A stretch of 64,000 nucleotides of DNA from Cryomorpha sp963741985 (GCA_963741985.1 CAVUKD010000003.1:248001-312000), one strand, 5' to 3'. Shown: positions 19,090 through 28,817, numbered from the stretch's first letter. Notes: generated by a model not told the origin, from the letters alone. Translations and numbers: made by a program.

Positions 19090-19322
19090 CCTCCGGTTCC
19101 TGCCTTTCGAATATTCTATCTACAGCCCGTAATTACTCAGCAATTGAAAAGCACAAGTGAAACACCATCGAGTTGAATCTGCCCATCTCAGAACGTCTAT
19201 TGTTATCGGAACCCTCACAACACTAAAAATCTCCATAAATGCTCCCCTTTGGATTTTTTTAATACATTTATCCCGTAATCCCCGGACATGTTCGCACTTT
19301 TATAATTAATCTTAACAAAGGG

Positions 19323-20654
19323 ATGAAACACCTTTTTCTTGGCTTAAGCCTATTATTGGCAAGCAACTGGGCGATGGCTCAGAACATTAAAATTGACACC
19401 ACCAAGGCCACCGTCGGAATAAATTCGGAGTATTCATACAAAATGCTCGAGCCGAATCAGGACTTGCGAAAAATTCAAATCCTCCTGGAAGAGCGAAAAA
19501 AAGGAAATCTCCAAAACCGGAGTTTAACAATCGGAGCCTCTGTAATAGCCATTGCCGATTATCAATACACCAACAAAGATTCGAAATTTGCCTACCTCAT
19601 GCGCCACCCCACGGCTGCAAATGAAATTGGAAACATCTTAACTGAGGTGGCGCTTCATTCTTTCCAGTTAGGGCTTACCGGCGCCATTAATAATTGGCTA
19701 ACTGCTTACGCAGAAATACTTTATGATCCCGAGCAAAGTTTTGGTGCCGGTACCATAACCGCCCTCACCCGAAATCAGCTCCAGTTGAGAAAAGGATATG
19801 TACTTGTTGGCGATCTGAACAAATGTCCTGTTTATGGAGCTTTGGGCAAGATGGATGCGCCTTTTGGCGAAATGGGAAGCGTCAATCCTTTTTCAAACTC
19901 CACCATGTGGCATGGCTTTGCGGGGTTGGGATACGGTGCCGAAGTGGGATTTAAAAAATGGGGACTGAATGCCCGGTTTATGGCAATACAAGGGGGGGCG
20001 CAGTTTCGTGGACTGAACACTTCCGTTGGCGACTCCACAGCCGTTCCGTCATTGACCAATAATTTTGCCGCCGATCTCAATTACACCATCGGAAAGCAAG
20101 ATCTAAAACTTATGGTAGGCGCATCTTATGTGCATGGTACCTCCTACTGCCAGGACTTTCCAGTCAATCATTTCGGTGTTTGCGGAAGCAGAAATCCGGC
20201 TTATACGTATTACGCACACTGGAATTACAAAAACCGCATTACGTTCATTGGAGCTTTCGCAAAAACGCTTCAAGCATGGCCGGGAACACATAACCCGCAG
20301 CCACCTCTCGATATTTATGCCGCCTCCAAAGTTTCGTCGCTGGAGCTTGGCGCCAAGTACAACTTTCATATGGACGGCCAAATACAATACGCTATTTCCG
20401 GCGAGTTTTCTAATTTCGACTGTGGTCCCGATGGATCACCTTGGGATCGCCAAAACCAGATCGTGCTCGGATTTTGTGGCATGATCCACCATTCTTCAAA
20501 GCTTTTCTTTGAAGCTTTTCGCACCGATGGTTATGTGCCACTCAATTTTATTTCAGGTAGCGAACCCAATAATCCATTTCCTGAGGGGCAAACCCACAGC
20601 GTCCGTGATGCCTTCAGCTACGGAATCCTTATAGGCGCGCAGCTTACGATATAA
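19323..20654 (+). CDS. Outer-membrane beta-barrel porin-like protein
   Basis: 443 residues with a signal peptide (MKHLFLGLSLLLASNWAMAQ), a short helical N-terminal segment (QDLRKIQILLEERKKGNLQ), and then alternating amphipathic strands with aromatic girdle residues ending in ILIGAQLTI. This is the architecture of a monomeric outer-membrane barrel. Features such as YGALGKMDAPFGEMGSVNPF and the cysteine-containing loops resemble LbtU/DUF3573-type porins, but the match is only impressionistic. Placed just upstream of a small membrane protein and a TonB-dependent receptor on the same strand, it may take part in uptake of the same nutrient. The substrate is unknown. Confidence 0.75.
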   Translation: MKHLFLGLSLLLASNWAMAQNIKIDTTKATVGINSEYSYKMLEPNQDLRKIQILLEERKKGNLQNRSLTIGASVIAIADYQYTNKDSKFAYLMRHPTAANEIGNILTEVALHSFQLGLTGAINNWLTAYAEILYDPEQSFGAGTITALTRNQLQLRKGYVLVGDLNKCPVYGALGKMDAPFGEMGSVNPFSNSTMWHGFAGLGYGAEVGFKKWGLNARFMAIQGGAQFRGLNTSVGDSTAVPSLTNNFAADLNYTIGKQDLKLMVGASYVHGTSYCQDFPVNHFGVCGSRNPAYTYYAHWNYKNRITFIGAFAKTLQAWPGTHNPQPPLDIYAASKVSSLELGAKYNFHMDGQIQYAISGEFSNFDCGPDGSPWDRQNQIVLGFCGMIHHSSKLFFEAFRTDGYVPLNFISGSEPNNPFPEGQTHSVRDAFSYGILIGAQLTI

Positions 20655-20723
20655 CGAAAGAATAATTCAGAAGAGGCTCAGCGCCAATTTGTGCTTCGGC
20701 ATGCAGATTCGGGTTTATTCTCT

Positions 20724-20731
20724 TATTTTTG
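20724..20731 (+). promoter_or_regulatory. Candidate -7 promoter box (TATTTTTG)
   Basis: It matches the Bacteroidota -7 consensus TAnnTTTG and lies 34 bp upstream of the TTG start chosen for the next gene. It falls inside the longer GTG-initiated frame, which argues for the shorter start. A clear -33 TTG at standard spacing is not seen. Confidence 0.4.
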
Positions 20732-20765
20732 TTTTCCTTTTCAAGAAGGAAATAATTCAGACCCG

Positions 20766-21299
20766 TTGAACCGAAAATTTGCAGGCATACTATTAATTCT
20801 TTGCTTCCTGGTCCCGGCTGCCACCACATTCATCTATTTGGAATACCAAAAAGAAATGGTGAAGGAAGAAGTAATCGCCCGAATGCTGATGGGAATGGAT
20901 AAGGATTTGCTTGTCCTGCTTAAATTCACCAAAAAAGAAGCAGAAAGCAAACTGGACTGGGAGCATTCTAAAGAATTCGAATACCGCGGCCAGATGTACG
21001 ATGTAGTAGAATTTGAAACGAAAGGAGATACAACATTCTACTGGTGTTGGGAAGATAAAAAAGAAACCCATCTCGAAGCTACACTCGAAAACCTAATAGC
21101 GCAGACCTTGGGAAATAATCCCCAAAATCAGGAAAATGGCAAAAAGGTTTACAGCTTTTTTAAATCACTCTATTTTGCTGGTACAAATGAAATAGCCGTG
21201 ACCCCTTTTCGGGAAATGAAAACGAACAACCATTTCGCACCAGATGCTTTCCAAGCGCAAAAGCAATCTCCTCCGGCTCCCCCACCGAAAATGGCGTAA
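20766..21299 (+). CDS. Small membrane-anchored hypothetical protein next to a TonB receptor
   Basis: About 178 residues from the TTG at 20766 (LNRKFAGILLILCFLVPAAT); a longer GTG frame from 20691 adds 25 residues that overlap a promoter-like box. The frame has one N-terminal transmembrane helix and a soluble domain with the pattern DLLVLLKFTKKEAESKLDWE, EFEYRGQMYDVVE and TTFYWCWEDKKE. The C-terminus is proline-rich (SPPAPPPKMA). Similar proteins, as I recall, occur beside TonB-dependent receptors in other Bacteroidota, but no function is established. Position between a porin-like barrel and a receptor suggests an accessory role in envelope uptake. Confidence 0.65.
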   Translation: MNRKFAGILLILCFLVPAATTFIYLEYQKEMVKEEVIARMLMGMDKDLLVLLKFTKKEAESKLDWEHSKEFEYRGQMYDVVEFETKGDTTFYWCWEDKKETHLEATLENLIAQTLGNNPQNQENGKKVYSFFKSLYFAGTNEIAVTPFREMKTNNHFAPDAFQAQKQSPPAPPPKMA

Positions 21300-21392
21300 A
21301 ACTATTTTCTGTAATCTTTTCCAACCTTTCTGTACCTCCCTTCCGGGAAAAAAGCCGGATAGGTTCTTTCTACAAACAAGACATTTTATAAA

Positions 21393-23807
21393 ATGAAAAA
21401 TATATTATTAATCTTTTGGTTATTAGTAGGATGGGTGCACTCTGCCCATTCTCAGATTGTAACCATAAGTGATAATGAAACAGGCAAAATGCTCGATCTC
21501 GTGAGTCTGATAAGCGAAGCACCCAGAGCATTTTCTACCACCAATGGCGAAGGCCAGGCGGATATTTCGGCTTTTGAAGGGTCGAAGAAAATTGAAATAC
21601 GACTGCTCGGCTATAAAACAGCCGATCGAAGCTACAGCGAAATCGAAGCTGCAAATTTTAAGATCCAACTTACACGTACCAATATCAATCTGGATCAGGT
21701 GGTGATCTCAGCAACGCGCTGGCAACAGTCAACCGGAAATATTCCGTCAAAAATCACGGTAATATCCGCCAAGGAAGTAGCCTTCCAAAATCCACAAACT
21801 GCTGCGGATCTTTTGGGAACTTCCGGCGAAGTGTATATCCAAAAAAGCCAGCAAGGTGGTGGGAGTCCCATGATTCGGGGTTTTTCTACCAACCGGCTTT
21901 TATACACTGTGGATGGTGTGCGTATGAATACCGCAATCTTCAGAAGCGGTAATCTTCAGAACGTTATCAATATCGACCCGTTTGCGATCGAAGAAACGGA
22001 AGTGCTCTTCGGCCCGGGAACGGTTATTTACGGAAGTGATGCCATAGGAGGTGTAATGAGTTTTCATACCCTTTCTGCTCAGCTATCACTTTCTGACAAA
22101 CCGTTAATCACCGGCAATGCGGTAACCCGTTACTCAAGTGCTAATAATGAAAAGACGGGGCACATGCATGTAAACGTCGGTTGGAAAAAATGGGCACTGA
22201 TAACCAGCATCAGTACATGGGATTTTGATGATCTGATGCAGGGACGATATGGTCCTGACGATTACCTGAAAGATATCCATGTACAACGCCAGGATAGCAC
22301 TGATGTGATTATCAAACAGGATGACCCGCTGATCCAAAGCCCATCAGGATATAGCCAGATGAATATGATGCAAAAAGTACGTTTTCAACCCAATAAAAAA
22401 TGGAATTTTGAATACGGCTTTCACTATTCGCAAACATCGCCGTATGGTAGGTACGACCGAAATAATCGGTATCGAGGTGGCACTCTACGCTATGCCGAAT
22501 GGAACTATGGGCCTCAAAAATGGATAATGAATAATCTGTCGGTTAACCATATTGGCAACTACAAAATGTACGATGAATTTACATTGCGCCTTGCACTTCA
22601 AAATTTCGAAGAGAGTCGCATGAACCGCAGTCTGAACAAATCTGAACGCACCCTAAATATGGAATATGTAGATGCGTACTCAGCAAATCTGGACTTCGTG
22701 AAGTCGATCGGATTAAGACATATACTCTATTATGGTGCCGAATACGTTTTTGACGATACAAAATCGGATGGATCTATCACCGATATTACTACTGGTGAAT
22801 CCATTTCAGGTCCGGCACGCTATCCCAATTCTACGTGGAGTTCTACAGCGGTATATGTAAGCGATGAATTCAACGTTTCCAAAAAATTCACTGCTTCGGC
22901 AGGTTTGCGCTACAATGCATATGCAATTGATGCTGATTTTTCTAACAATGTAAACTTCTACCCGCTGCCGTTCTCGGAGGCCGAGGCGAATAATGGTTCT
23001 TTGACCGGAAGTATTGGTGGAGTCTTAAAACCCAGCAACAGTTGGGCGGTTAAAGCCAATTTTGGAACTGCGTTTCGTTCGCCGAATGTAGATGATATAG
23101 GCAAAGTTTTCGATTCCGGCGACGGAGCGGTGGTGGTTCCAAATCCGGATCTCGAAGCAGAATATGCGTACAATTTTGATCTGGGTATAGCCAAAGTATT
23201 TAGCGGTGTGGTCAAAGTGGATGTCACTGCATATTATAGCATTCTTGAAAACGCATTGGTAAGGAGAGATTATCAACTCAATGGTCTCGACAGCATTGTC
23301 TATAATGGAGATATGAGTAAGGTGCAGGCCATCCAAAATGCAGCTGTAGCCAATGTTTACGGACTTCAGGCACGTGTGGAGATAAAACTTCCTGCAGGCT
23401 TCAGCGTTTCCTCACAGCTCAACTATCAGGTGGGCGAAGAAGAATTGGAAGATAAAACGAAGAGCCCTTCACGCCACGCCCCACCTATATATGGAATTAC
23501 CCGATTGAACTATCAGATGAACAAATTGCATCTCCAGTTCTACTCGACGTATATGGCCGAACGTACATTTGAGAATTTGCCATTCGAAGAAAAAGCAAAG
23601 ACAGAGTTGTACGCTAAAGACGCCAATGGAAATAGCTATGCTCCTTCGTGGTATACCTTAAATGTAAAGGCGGCATATAACCTTAGCGATAATTTTACTA
23701 TAAGTGCAGGTATTGAAAACCTCGCAGACAAGAGATATCGACCTTATAGTTCAGGAATCTCAGCTCCCGGCAGAAATTTTATAATGTCGCTCCGGGCGAA
23801 TTTTTAG
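21393..23807 (+). CDS. TonB-dependent outer-membrane receptor (heme/siderophore type)
   Basis: An 804-residue receptor for energised uptake of a bulky nutrient. It has a signal peptide (ending SAHSQ), then a carboxypeptidase-regulatory-like domain (~22-95, ending LDQVVISATR, which contains the TonB-box region). The plug domain (~105-225) has SPMIRGFSTNRLLYTVDGVR and VLFGPGTVIYGSDAIGGVM. A long beta-barrel ends in RNFIMSLRANF with a terminal aromatic. The plug and a late FRSP ... NPDL block resemble the haemoglobin/heme receptor group, but no His lies between FRSP and NPDL, where heme receptors usually have one. The ligand could be a siderophore or another metal chelate. A strong terminator follows. 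Confidence 0.88.
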   Translation: MKNILLIFWLLVGWVHSAHSQIVTISDNETGKMLDLVSLISEAPRAFSTTNGEGQADISAFEGSKKIEIRLLGYKTADRSYSEIEAANFKIQLTRTNINLDQVVISATRWQQSTGNIPSKITVISAKEVAFQNPQTAADLLGTSGEVYIQKSQQGGGSPMIRGFSTNRLLYTVDGVRMNTAIFRSGNLQNVINIDPFAIEETEVLFGPGTVIYGSDAIGGVMSFHTLSAQLSLSDKPLITGNAVTRYSSANNEKTGHMHVNVGWKKWALITSISTWDFDDLMQGRYGPDDYLKDIHVQRQDSTDVIIKQDDPLIQSPSGYSQMNMMQKVRFQPNKKWNFEYGFHYSQTSPYGRYDRNNRYRGGTLRYAEWNYGPQKWIMNNLSVNHIGNYKMYDEFTLRLALQNFEESRMNRSLNKSERTLNMEYVDAYSANLDFVKSIGLRHILYYGAEYVFDDTKSDGSITDITTGESISGPARYPNSTWSSTAVYVSDEFNVSKKFTASAGLRYNAYAIDADFSNNVNFYPLPFSEAEANNGSLTGSIGGVLKPSNSWAVKANFGTAFRSPNVDDIGKVFDSGDGAVVVPNPDLEAEYAYNFDLGIAKVFSGVVKVDVTAYYSILENALVRRDYQLNGLDSIVYNGDMSKVQAIQNAAVANVYGLQARVEIKLPAGFSVSSQLNYQVGEEELEDKTKSPSRHAPPIYGITRLNYQMNKLHLQFYSTYMAERTFENLPFEEKAKTELYAKDANGNSYAPSWYTLNVKAAYNLSDNFTISAGIENLADKRYRPYSSGISAPGRNFIMSLRANF

Positions 23808-23828
23808 ATAACATCCGATTGTTGCCCC

Positions 23829-23870
23829 AAGTCAGTCGTTTCCCAACGGAGGCGATTGACTTCTTTTATC
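23829..23870 (+). terminator. Intrinsic terminator after the TonB receptor
   Basis: AAGTCAGTCG (23829-23838) pairs with CGATTGACTT (23853-23862) through ten pairs with one G-U. An inner TCC/GGA extends the stem, and CTTTTATC follows. It lies 22 bp after the receptor stop codon on the same strand. Confidence 0.65.
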
Positions 23871-23982
23871 AATCTCCGACATAGGCTTTCGCGAATAAAT
23901 GTGTAAAAATTTAGATGCAATTCAGGTACCAAGAGAGCCAAACAAAAACCCAATTCCTTCAATAATTCTTAACTATAAAGGA

Positions 23983-23990
23983 TATATTTG
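23983..23990 (+). promoter_or_regulatory. Candidate -7 promoter box (TATATTTG)
   Basis: A perfect TAnnTTTG match 19 bp before ATG 24010, leaving a ~10-base leader. It supports the short start of the TerB-like gene over the upstream ATG at 23899. No clear -33 TTG at the usual spacing. Confidence 0.5.
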
Positions 23991-24009
23991 GACACTTAAT
24001 TGGTTTACC

Positions 24010-24336
24010 ATGGACTTGACGAAAGAAGAATTTTTTGCTTATATGCTTCTCTATGCGGCTTATGCGGATCTCATCGAGGCTCCGGAACAACGGGCTTATA
24101 TCCTTAGCAAGGTTGATAAAACCACCTACCATGAAGTACATAAGATATTTGAGAGAGATAATGATAATGAACGTATTGAGACCATTTTGAGACACGTCAA
24201 AGCACACAATTACAATCAGGCAAATCCCGAAGAATTGCTTCGTGAAGTGCAGACAACAATGAAAAGTGACGGTGTATTTGACGCGGCAGAGCAATCCTGT
24301 TATATCGGTCTGAAACGCCTTATTCAAAATGCCTGA
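24010..24336 (+). CDS. TerB-like helical protein
   Basis: 108 residues from ATG 24010 (MDLTKEEFFAYMLLYAAYAD). The frame extends upstream to 23899, but that stretch (MCKNLDAIQVPREPNKNP) is unlike a protein start and contains the promoter-like TATATTTG box. The all-helical pattern, with acidic turns near IEAPEQRAYIL and SDGVFDAAEQ, resembles TerB-fold proteins of Bacteroidota, which often bind divalent metal or act as small signalling or stress helical bundles. No signal peptide or membrane segment. Its function is not known; the next gene starts 41 bp later. Confidence 0.6.
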   Translation: MDLTKEEFFAYMLLYAAYADLIEAPEQRAYILSKVDKTTYHEVHKIFERDNDNERIETILRHVKAHNYNQANPEELLREVQTTMKSDGVFDAAEQSCYIGLKRLIQNA

Positions 24337-24377
24337 TCTGAACCTACTTCAGACGCTTCACTTTAAAATCATTTCTC

Positions 24378-26018
24378 TTGAATCTTAAGGCGAGTCATCT
24401 TATAGGAATTGCCCTATTTCTGCTTGTTATTGGGTACTTCGCTGATCTGAATGGGCTTTCGCTCCGGGCAGAAGAGCCACGTCGTGCAGTTGTCGCTATG
24501 GAGACTTTGATTGGAGATTCTTACATCGTTCCCACCATCCACGATGAACCGTATTACAATAAACCACCGGTTTTCAATTGGGTACTTTCAAGTTTTTATC
24601 TCCTCTTCGGCTCGATGAGTGAATGGGTGGTCCGATTGCCCGGGGTTATATCGGTTTGGCTCACAGCTTTGCTCGTTTTCTTTGCTGCACGAAAAAATTT
24701 AGGTGAAGAAAAAGCCGGACTCGGGGCACTCATCTACCTCACGAGTGCCGATCTCCTGTATTACGGGGCGGTAAATGCCGGTGAAATCGATCTCTTCTAT
24801 TCGATGATCATTGTCGCTCAGGCACTTTCCATCTATTACTTTTTTCAGCGTAAGAAGTGGCTTCTTCTTTTTCTGGTTTCTTACGTTCTCACAGCTGTAG
24901 GATTTCTTACCAAAGGTCTCCCCTCACTGGCTTTTCAGGCACTAACTTTGCTCGGACTATTTTTGTATTACCGAAAATTCTGGAAACTCTTTTCATGGCA
25001 ACACATTTTCGGCATCGGACTGTTTGCAAGTCTTGTGGGTGGATATTTCTATCTGTACAATCAGGAAAATGACGCCCTCGCTTTCGCGGTAAATCTCTAC
25101 AAAGAATCATCGCAACGCTCAGCAAATGAAGCTTCGCCCTGGCCCGTATTGCTGAATATTCCGAAATTTCCCTTGCTCCTCGCCCAGCTAATTCTTCCCT
25201 GGAGCCTTTTTGTGTTCCTTATTTTCGGACGCGGCACCGGAATAAAAGGGAATCCCTTTCTGCGTTTTTCGGTTATTTTTATTCTTGCTAATATCTGGCT
25301 ATATTGGCTTTCGCCGGATATTCGCAACCGGTATTTATATATGTTTTTCCCATTTATAGCAGTTATTTTGGCGCATTTCTATGTTCGATGTCTCGATCCG
25401 GAAAGAAATCCACCGCGATGGGTGCTCTGGCTTTTTAGGGGGGCCACGCTTATTGCTGCGGCTTTTTTTGTAGCAGTTCCCCTTATCGGGAAATTTAGTG
25501 CACATCTTACATACCCCTGGCTCATATGCCTTCCTTTTGTTATAGGAATAGTCGCATCCGTTTGGATTCAATTCAAAAGGCCTTCGCTGGCCATTTATGC
25601 TTTTGTAGCCTGTATGGCAATGGTTAGAATTGGCTACAACAAAGCTATCATGCCACAAGTTCATGCTGGTTCAAAAGGTGTGTATTACGCTAAAAATATG
25701 GATAAAATGATTGAGATAACTGGTGGAGAACAAATCAGATATGCCGGGGACCCTTTTATTTTCCAACCTGAAATAAAACTTTTGGGAAATGATTTGTACA
25801 CCGAAAAATTGAAAACTCCCCCCCTGTTGGCTTATGAGATTCCGTATTATTATACCTTAAAGTCCAACCACCTGCTTCTCTACGATTCCGTTTTAAAGCC
25901 GGATACGTATTACTTGTCAGCGCGTTCTTTCGCAGAAGCCCACAATGCCAATATCAAAACCGGCTTCAGAGACAAATGGATAGATCAGGATCTTGTACTG
26001 TTTCGCACAGCACCCTAA
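24378..26018 (+). CDS. ArnT/PMT-like polytopic glycosyltransferase (GT-C)
   Basis: 546 residues starting at a TTG (LNLKASHLIGIALFLLVIGY), with roughly 11-12 transmembrane helices. The first extracytoplasmic loop holds LRAEEPRRAVVAMETLIGD followed by YYNKPPVFNWVLSSFY. The acidic residues in the first loop and the YNKPP motif are characteristic of ArnT and other GT-C enzymes that use polyprenyl-phosphate sugars. The last ~110 residues form a soluble periplasmic domain. It probably adds a sugar to a lipid-linked or envelope acceptor. Lipid A aminoarabinose transfer specifically is not implied, since no arn genes are nearby. Confidence 0.82.
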   Translation: MNLKASHLIGIALFLLVIGYFADLNGLSLRAEEPRRAVVAMETLIGDSYIVPTIHDEPYYNKPPVFNWVLSSFYLLFGSMSEWVVRLPGVISVWLTALLVFFAARKNLGEEKAGLGALIYLTSADLLYYGAVNAGEIDLFYSMIIVAQALSIYYFFQRKKWLLLFLVSYVLTAVGFLTKGLPSLAFQALTLLGLFLYYRKFWKLFSWQHIFGIGLFASLVGGYFYLYNQENDALAFAVNLYKESSQRSANEASPWPVLLNIPKFPLLLAQLILPWSLFVFLIFGRGTGIKGNPFLRFSVIFILANIWLYWLSPDIRNRYLYMFFPFIAVILAHFYVRCLDPERNPPRWVLWLFRGATLIAAAFFVAVPLIGKFSAHLTYPWLICLPFVIGIVASVWIQFKRPSLAIYAFVACMAMVRIGYNKAIMPQVHAGSKGVYYAKNMDKMIEITGGEQIRYAGDPFIFQPEIKLLGNDLYTEKLKTPPLLAYEIPYYYTLKSNHLLLYDSVLKPDTYYLSARSFAEAHNANIKTGFRDKWIDQDLVLFRTAP

Positions 26019-26204
26019 CTATCAAATTCGTCATTCAGTCCAATCCATTATTTTTGCCGGCATAAGATGTATGCATAACACCTTAAAAATTTGATACTAT
26101 ATTTCACCTTCCTCTCACCTAATATATATTGGGTTATCGCGTTAAACCCTGACAGTGAGACTTCTGCTGGTACTTTTCAAACCGGCTATGTTTTCCAGTC
26201 CGTG

Positions 26205-26237
26205 TTCGGCTGGGAGCTATAAGTTGCGTATCTTTGC
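26205..26237 (+). promoter_or_regulatory. Promoter of mnmA (TTC-N22-TATCTTTG)
   Basis: TATCTTTG at 26230-26237 matches the -7 consensus exactly. TTC at 26205-26207 is a one-mismatch -33 element with a 22-base spacer. The predicted start of transcription is ~10-12 bases before ATG 26256. Confidence 0.55.
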
Positions 26238-26255
26238 AGCCAATTTTCACATGAA

Positions 26256-27425
26256 ATGAAACGCGTTGTTGTCGGTCTTTCGGGCGGTGTAGATTCCAGT
26301 GTTGCGGCTTATCTTTTAAAAGAGCAGGGCTACGATGTGGTCGGTCTTTTTATGAAAAACTGGCACGATGAGTCGGTGATTCTCGCCAATGAATGTCCGT
26401 GGATAGAAGACAGCAACGATGCCATGCTGGTGGCGCAGTCGCTGGGTATTCCTTTTCAGGTAATAGATATGAGCGCCGATTACAAGGAGCGGATTGTCGA
26501 TTATATGTTTGCCGAATACGCCGCCGGCCGCACGCCAAATCCGGATGTGCTTTGCAACAGAGAAATTAAGTTTGATAGCTTTTTAAAGACGGCCATGAGC
26601 CTTGGCGCCGATTATGTGGCTACCGGGCATTACTGCCAAAAGGACGAAATACAGGTGGATGGAAAAACCGTGTATCGTCTCCTAGCGGGAAAAGACCGCA
26701 ACAAAGATCAAAGCTATTTCTTATGTCAGGTATCGCAGGAGCAGTTGAGCAAAGCCCTCTTCCCAATCGGGAATCTGGAGAAATCGGAAGTCCGCCGAAT
26801 TGCCGCCGAACAAGGATTGGTAACCGCCGAAAAGAAAGATTCCCAAGGACTCTGTTTTGTGGGAAAGATCAGCCTTCCAGACTTTTTGCAGCAGCAACTC
26901 AAACCTGTGGAAGGAGCGATACTTGAAATTCCCGCTGAAAAAGTAAACGTAACGGATCCCAATTCCGGAGATTTGCAAATGCTCACAGAACCGCATCATT
27001 TTGACACCTCTGTGGGCAAAGAAGTTGGTCGCCATCAGGGCGCGCATTACTTCACCATCGGTCAGCGCCGTGGATTGCATGTGGGCGGAAAAGAAAAGCC
27101 ACTCTTCGTAATTGGCACTGATATTCCTGACAATTTGATATTTGTCGGGCAAGGCGACGACCATCCCGGACTTTACAGAAAGGGCTTGCGCGTCGCAGAT
27201 TCAGAAGTGCATTGGATTCGTCCTGATCTGAAAATGAAAGCCGGAGAAACGCGGAAATACAAAGCGCGGATTCGATATCGTCAGGCCTTGACAGAAGCCA
27301 CTTTGACGTATGATGGCGAGACGCTGTTTGTGCTTTTTGACGAAGCCCAGCGCGGTGTGGCTCCGGGACAATTTGTCGCTTGGTATGAGGGCGATGAGTT
27401 GATTGGGTCTGGGGTTATTAATTAA
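26256..27425 (+). CDS. mnmA: tRNA-specific 2-thiouridylase MnmA
   Basis: A 389-residue cytoplasmic enzyme that thiolates U34 of tRNA-Lys, -Glu and -Gln (s2U), using ATP and a sulfur relay. The PP-loop GLSGGVDSS (~8-16) binds ATP. The two catalytic cysteines are Cys99 in PNPDVLCN and Cys200 in SQGLCFVGK. TGHY and KDQSYFL motifs and the C-terminal beta-barrel region (GQRRGLHVGG, RGVAPGQFVAWY) are present. Length and motif order are those of full-length bacterial MnmA. The gene stands alone behind its own promoter. Just after its stop lies a remnant of a DUF4293 3' end. Confidence 0.97.
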   Translation: MKRVVVGLSGGVDSSVAAYLLKEQGYDVVGLFMKNWHDESVILANECPWIEDSNDAMLVAQSLGIPFQVIDMSADYKERIVDYMFAEYAAGRTPNPDVLCNREIKFDSFLKTAMSLGADYVATGHYCQKDEIQVDGKTVYRLLAGKDRNKDQSYFLCQVSQEQLSKALFPIGNLEKSEVRRIAAEQGLVTAEKKDSQGLCFVGKISLPDFLQQQLKPVEGAILEIPAEKVNVTDPNSGDLQMLTEPHHFDTSVGKEVGRHQGAHYFTIGQRRGLHVGGKEKPLFVIGTDIPDNLIFVGQGDDHPGLYRKGLRVADSEVHWIRPDLKMKAGETRKYKARIRYRQALTEATLTYDGETLFVLFDEAQRGVAPGQFVAWYEGDELIGSGVIN

Positions 27426-27461
27426 TAGATAGGATATTCTTTAAAAGGATATTTGCTTAGA

Positions 27462-27504
27462 GTATCTGATCCAAAGATTTCATCAAGGTCTCATCGATTT
27501 TAAT
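27462..27504 (-). repeat. Duplicated 3' end of the DUF4293 gene (left copy)
   Basis: On the minus strand it encodes FRIKIDETLMKSLDQI, matching the end of the intact DUF4293 protein (GIKSDEALVKSLDRIR). At DNA level 35 of 43 bases are identical to 29110-29152, in the same orientation. The two copies bracket a ~1.6-kb stretch of decayed sequence. They may mark an insertion or a partial duplication of the DUF4293 gene. Confidence 0.75.
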
Positions 27505-27635
27505 TCGGAAAGAACCGTTTTAGCATATTCCTTTTCTTAATATTGAAGGAAACATGATGATGCTGAACCAAAAGGTGATCGATCGTTTTTAGCCTATAAT
27601 AGAAATTAGATGTCATTTTAAATTGTTAGGTTTCC

Positions 27636-28817
27636 ATGACTATAAAATCCAATATCATGGCTATCGATATCAACTCACCAACTCTAAGAGTAAGAAAGAA
27701 TTCAGCAGGAAAAATTCGAAAACTCGCTCATCAGAAGCCTTACCAATTACCGATTTCGTATAGCAATGCTACCGATGCAGCCATAGGTTATATAACAGAA
27801 TTGAGTTCTGAATTCGATGTAGCCCAACAACTACAGAATATTTCAGCATCCCCTCAAGTCGATTTGAACGAAACAGCTTTAGAACTGCCCATTTCAGATG
27901 AAAATGAAATACAAAACATTTCAATTCGAACATTTTCGCAGACGTATTTAAGGATTCCTATTTGGAAGGCCTTTGTAGGAGTCAGGTTAAATAAGGAAGA
28001 CTTGAACGTTTTTGGTGCAACATCATACGTTGTCTATCAAACTCCAATTCTCAATACACATACCCAAATGATATTGAAAAGTATAGCAGAATTAACACAA
28101 ACGAACTGAAAGATCTTTTGAATTTCGGATCCGATCAAGAGCTTGTTATCCATAGCTCTGAGAAGCCTTTCGTTTATAAATATACTGATGAATCAAGATT
28201 TGGTTCGTCCCTAACTCAGATCAATCTTCCCATCCTGATAAGGATAAAAATTCTATTAAGCCGACTTCTGCGAAGACGGGTTCCGACCACATCGTGAGAG
28301 AAGTACTCTTTTCTTACAACACCTCCGATATCCACCTAAATTGGCGATGCTTCATTTCTGTACTAACCGGGGATATACTTCACCTGTCTGCTTTCATAGC
28401 CGCAGCAAATGGTCTGGCTTTTGAAAAAGATCCGCAAACACAAGGTGGTAATCCAAATTCATCAGAAGGTGATGCTGTCTTGAATACTTATGCCACCCCT
28501 GTGAATCTTCTTCGACTCGAAAGCCCAAGTGGTGGAATTCAGGAGGTAAGAGGTGATTCATCTTCTGGATATGCACATATTGTTGATCCAGTTGATGATG
28601 CTTCCCACCCTATATATGGGTCATTATTCTTGGGAAGCACCACAACCGATCCACCCTTTAAACCTATCAGCGAGGACTTTGATTACAATGTCCGGTCTTT
28701 TGATTTTGCAGCGGTTTGCCAGTATTACAATATAGATCGCTTCCTGGTGGCCTATATATTCTGAGTGCCACGACAAATGAGGGGGGCGTTTTCAATACTA
28801 AGATAGTCATTCAATGA
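27636..28817 (+). pseudogene. Decayed gene with T9SS-type C-terminus (at least three frameshifts)
   Basis: Coding character continues across three frames. It starts MTIKSNIMAIDINSPTLRVR in the first frame (27636-28109). Near 28040 it shifts to SRINTNELKDLLNFGSDQEL and HSSEKPFVYKYTDESRFG. Near 28210 it shifts again to HPDKDKNSIKPTSAKTGSDH, leading into the frame 28294-28764. Near 28700 it shifts to SLPGGLYILSATTNEGG then VFNTKIVIQ with TGA 28815-28817. That last piece is a typical end of a T9SS sorting domain (L-P-G-G-L-Y-I-L ... K-I-V-I). The original product was therefore probably a secreted protein of roughly 390 residues with unknown catalytic content. Two of its pieces appear as separate ORFs (157 and 156 codons) but should not be read as independent genes. 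Confidence 0.65.
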
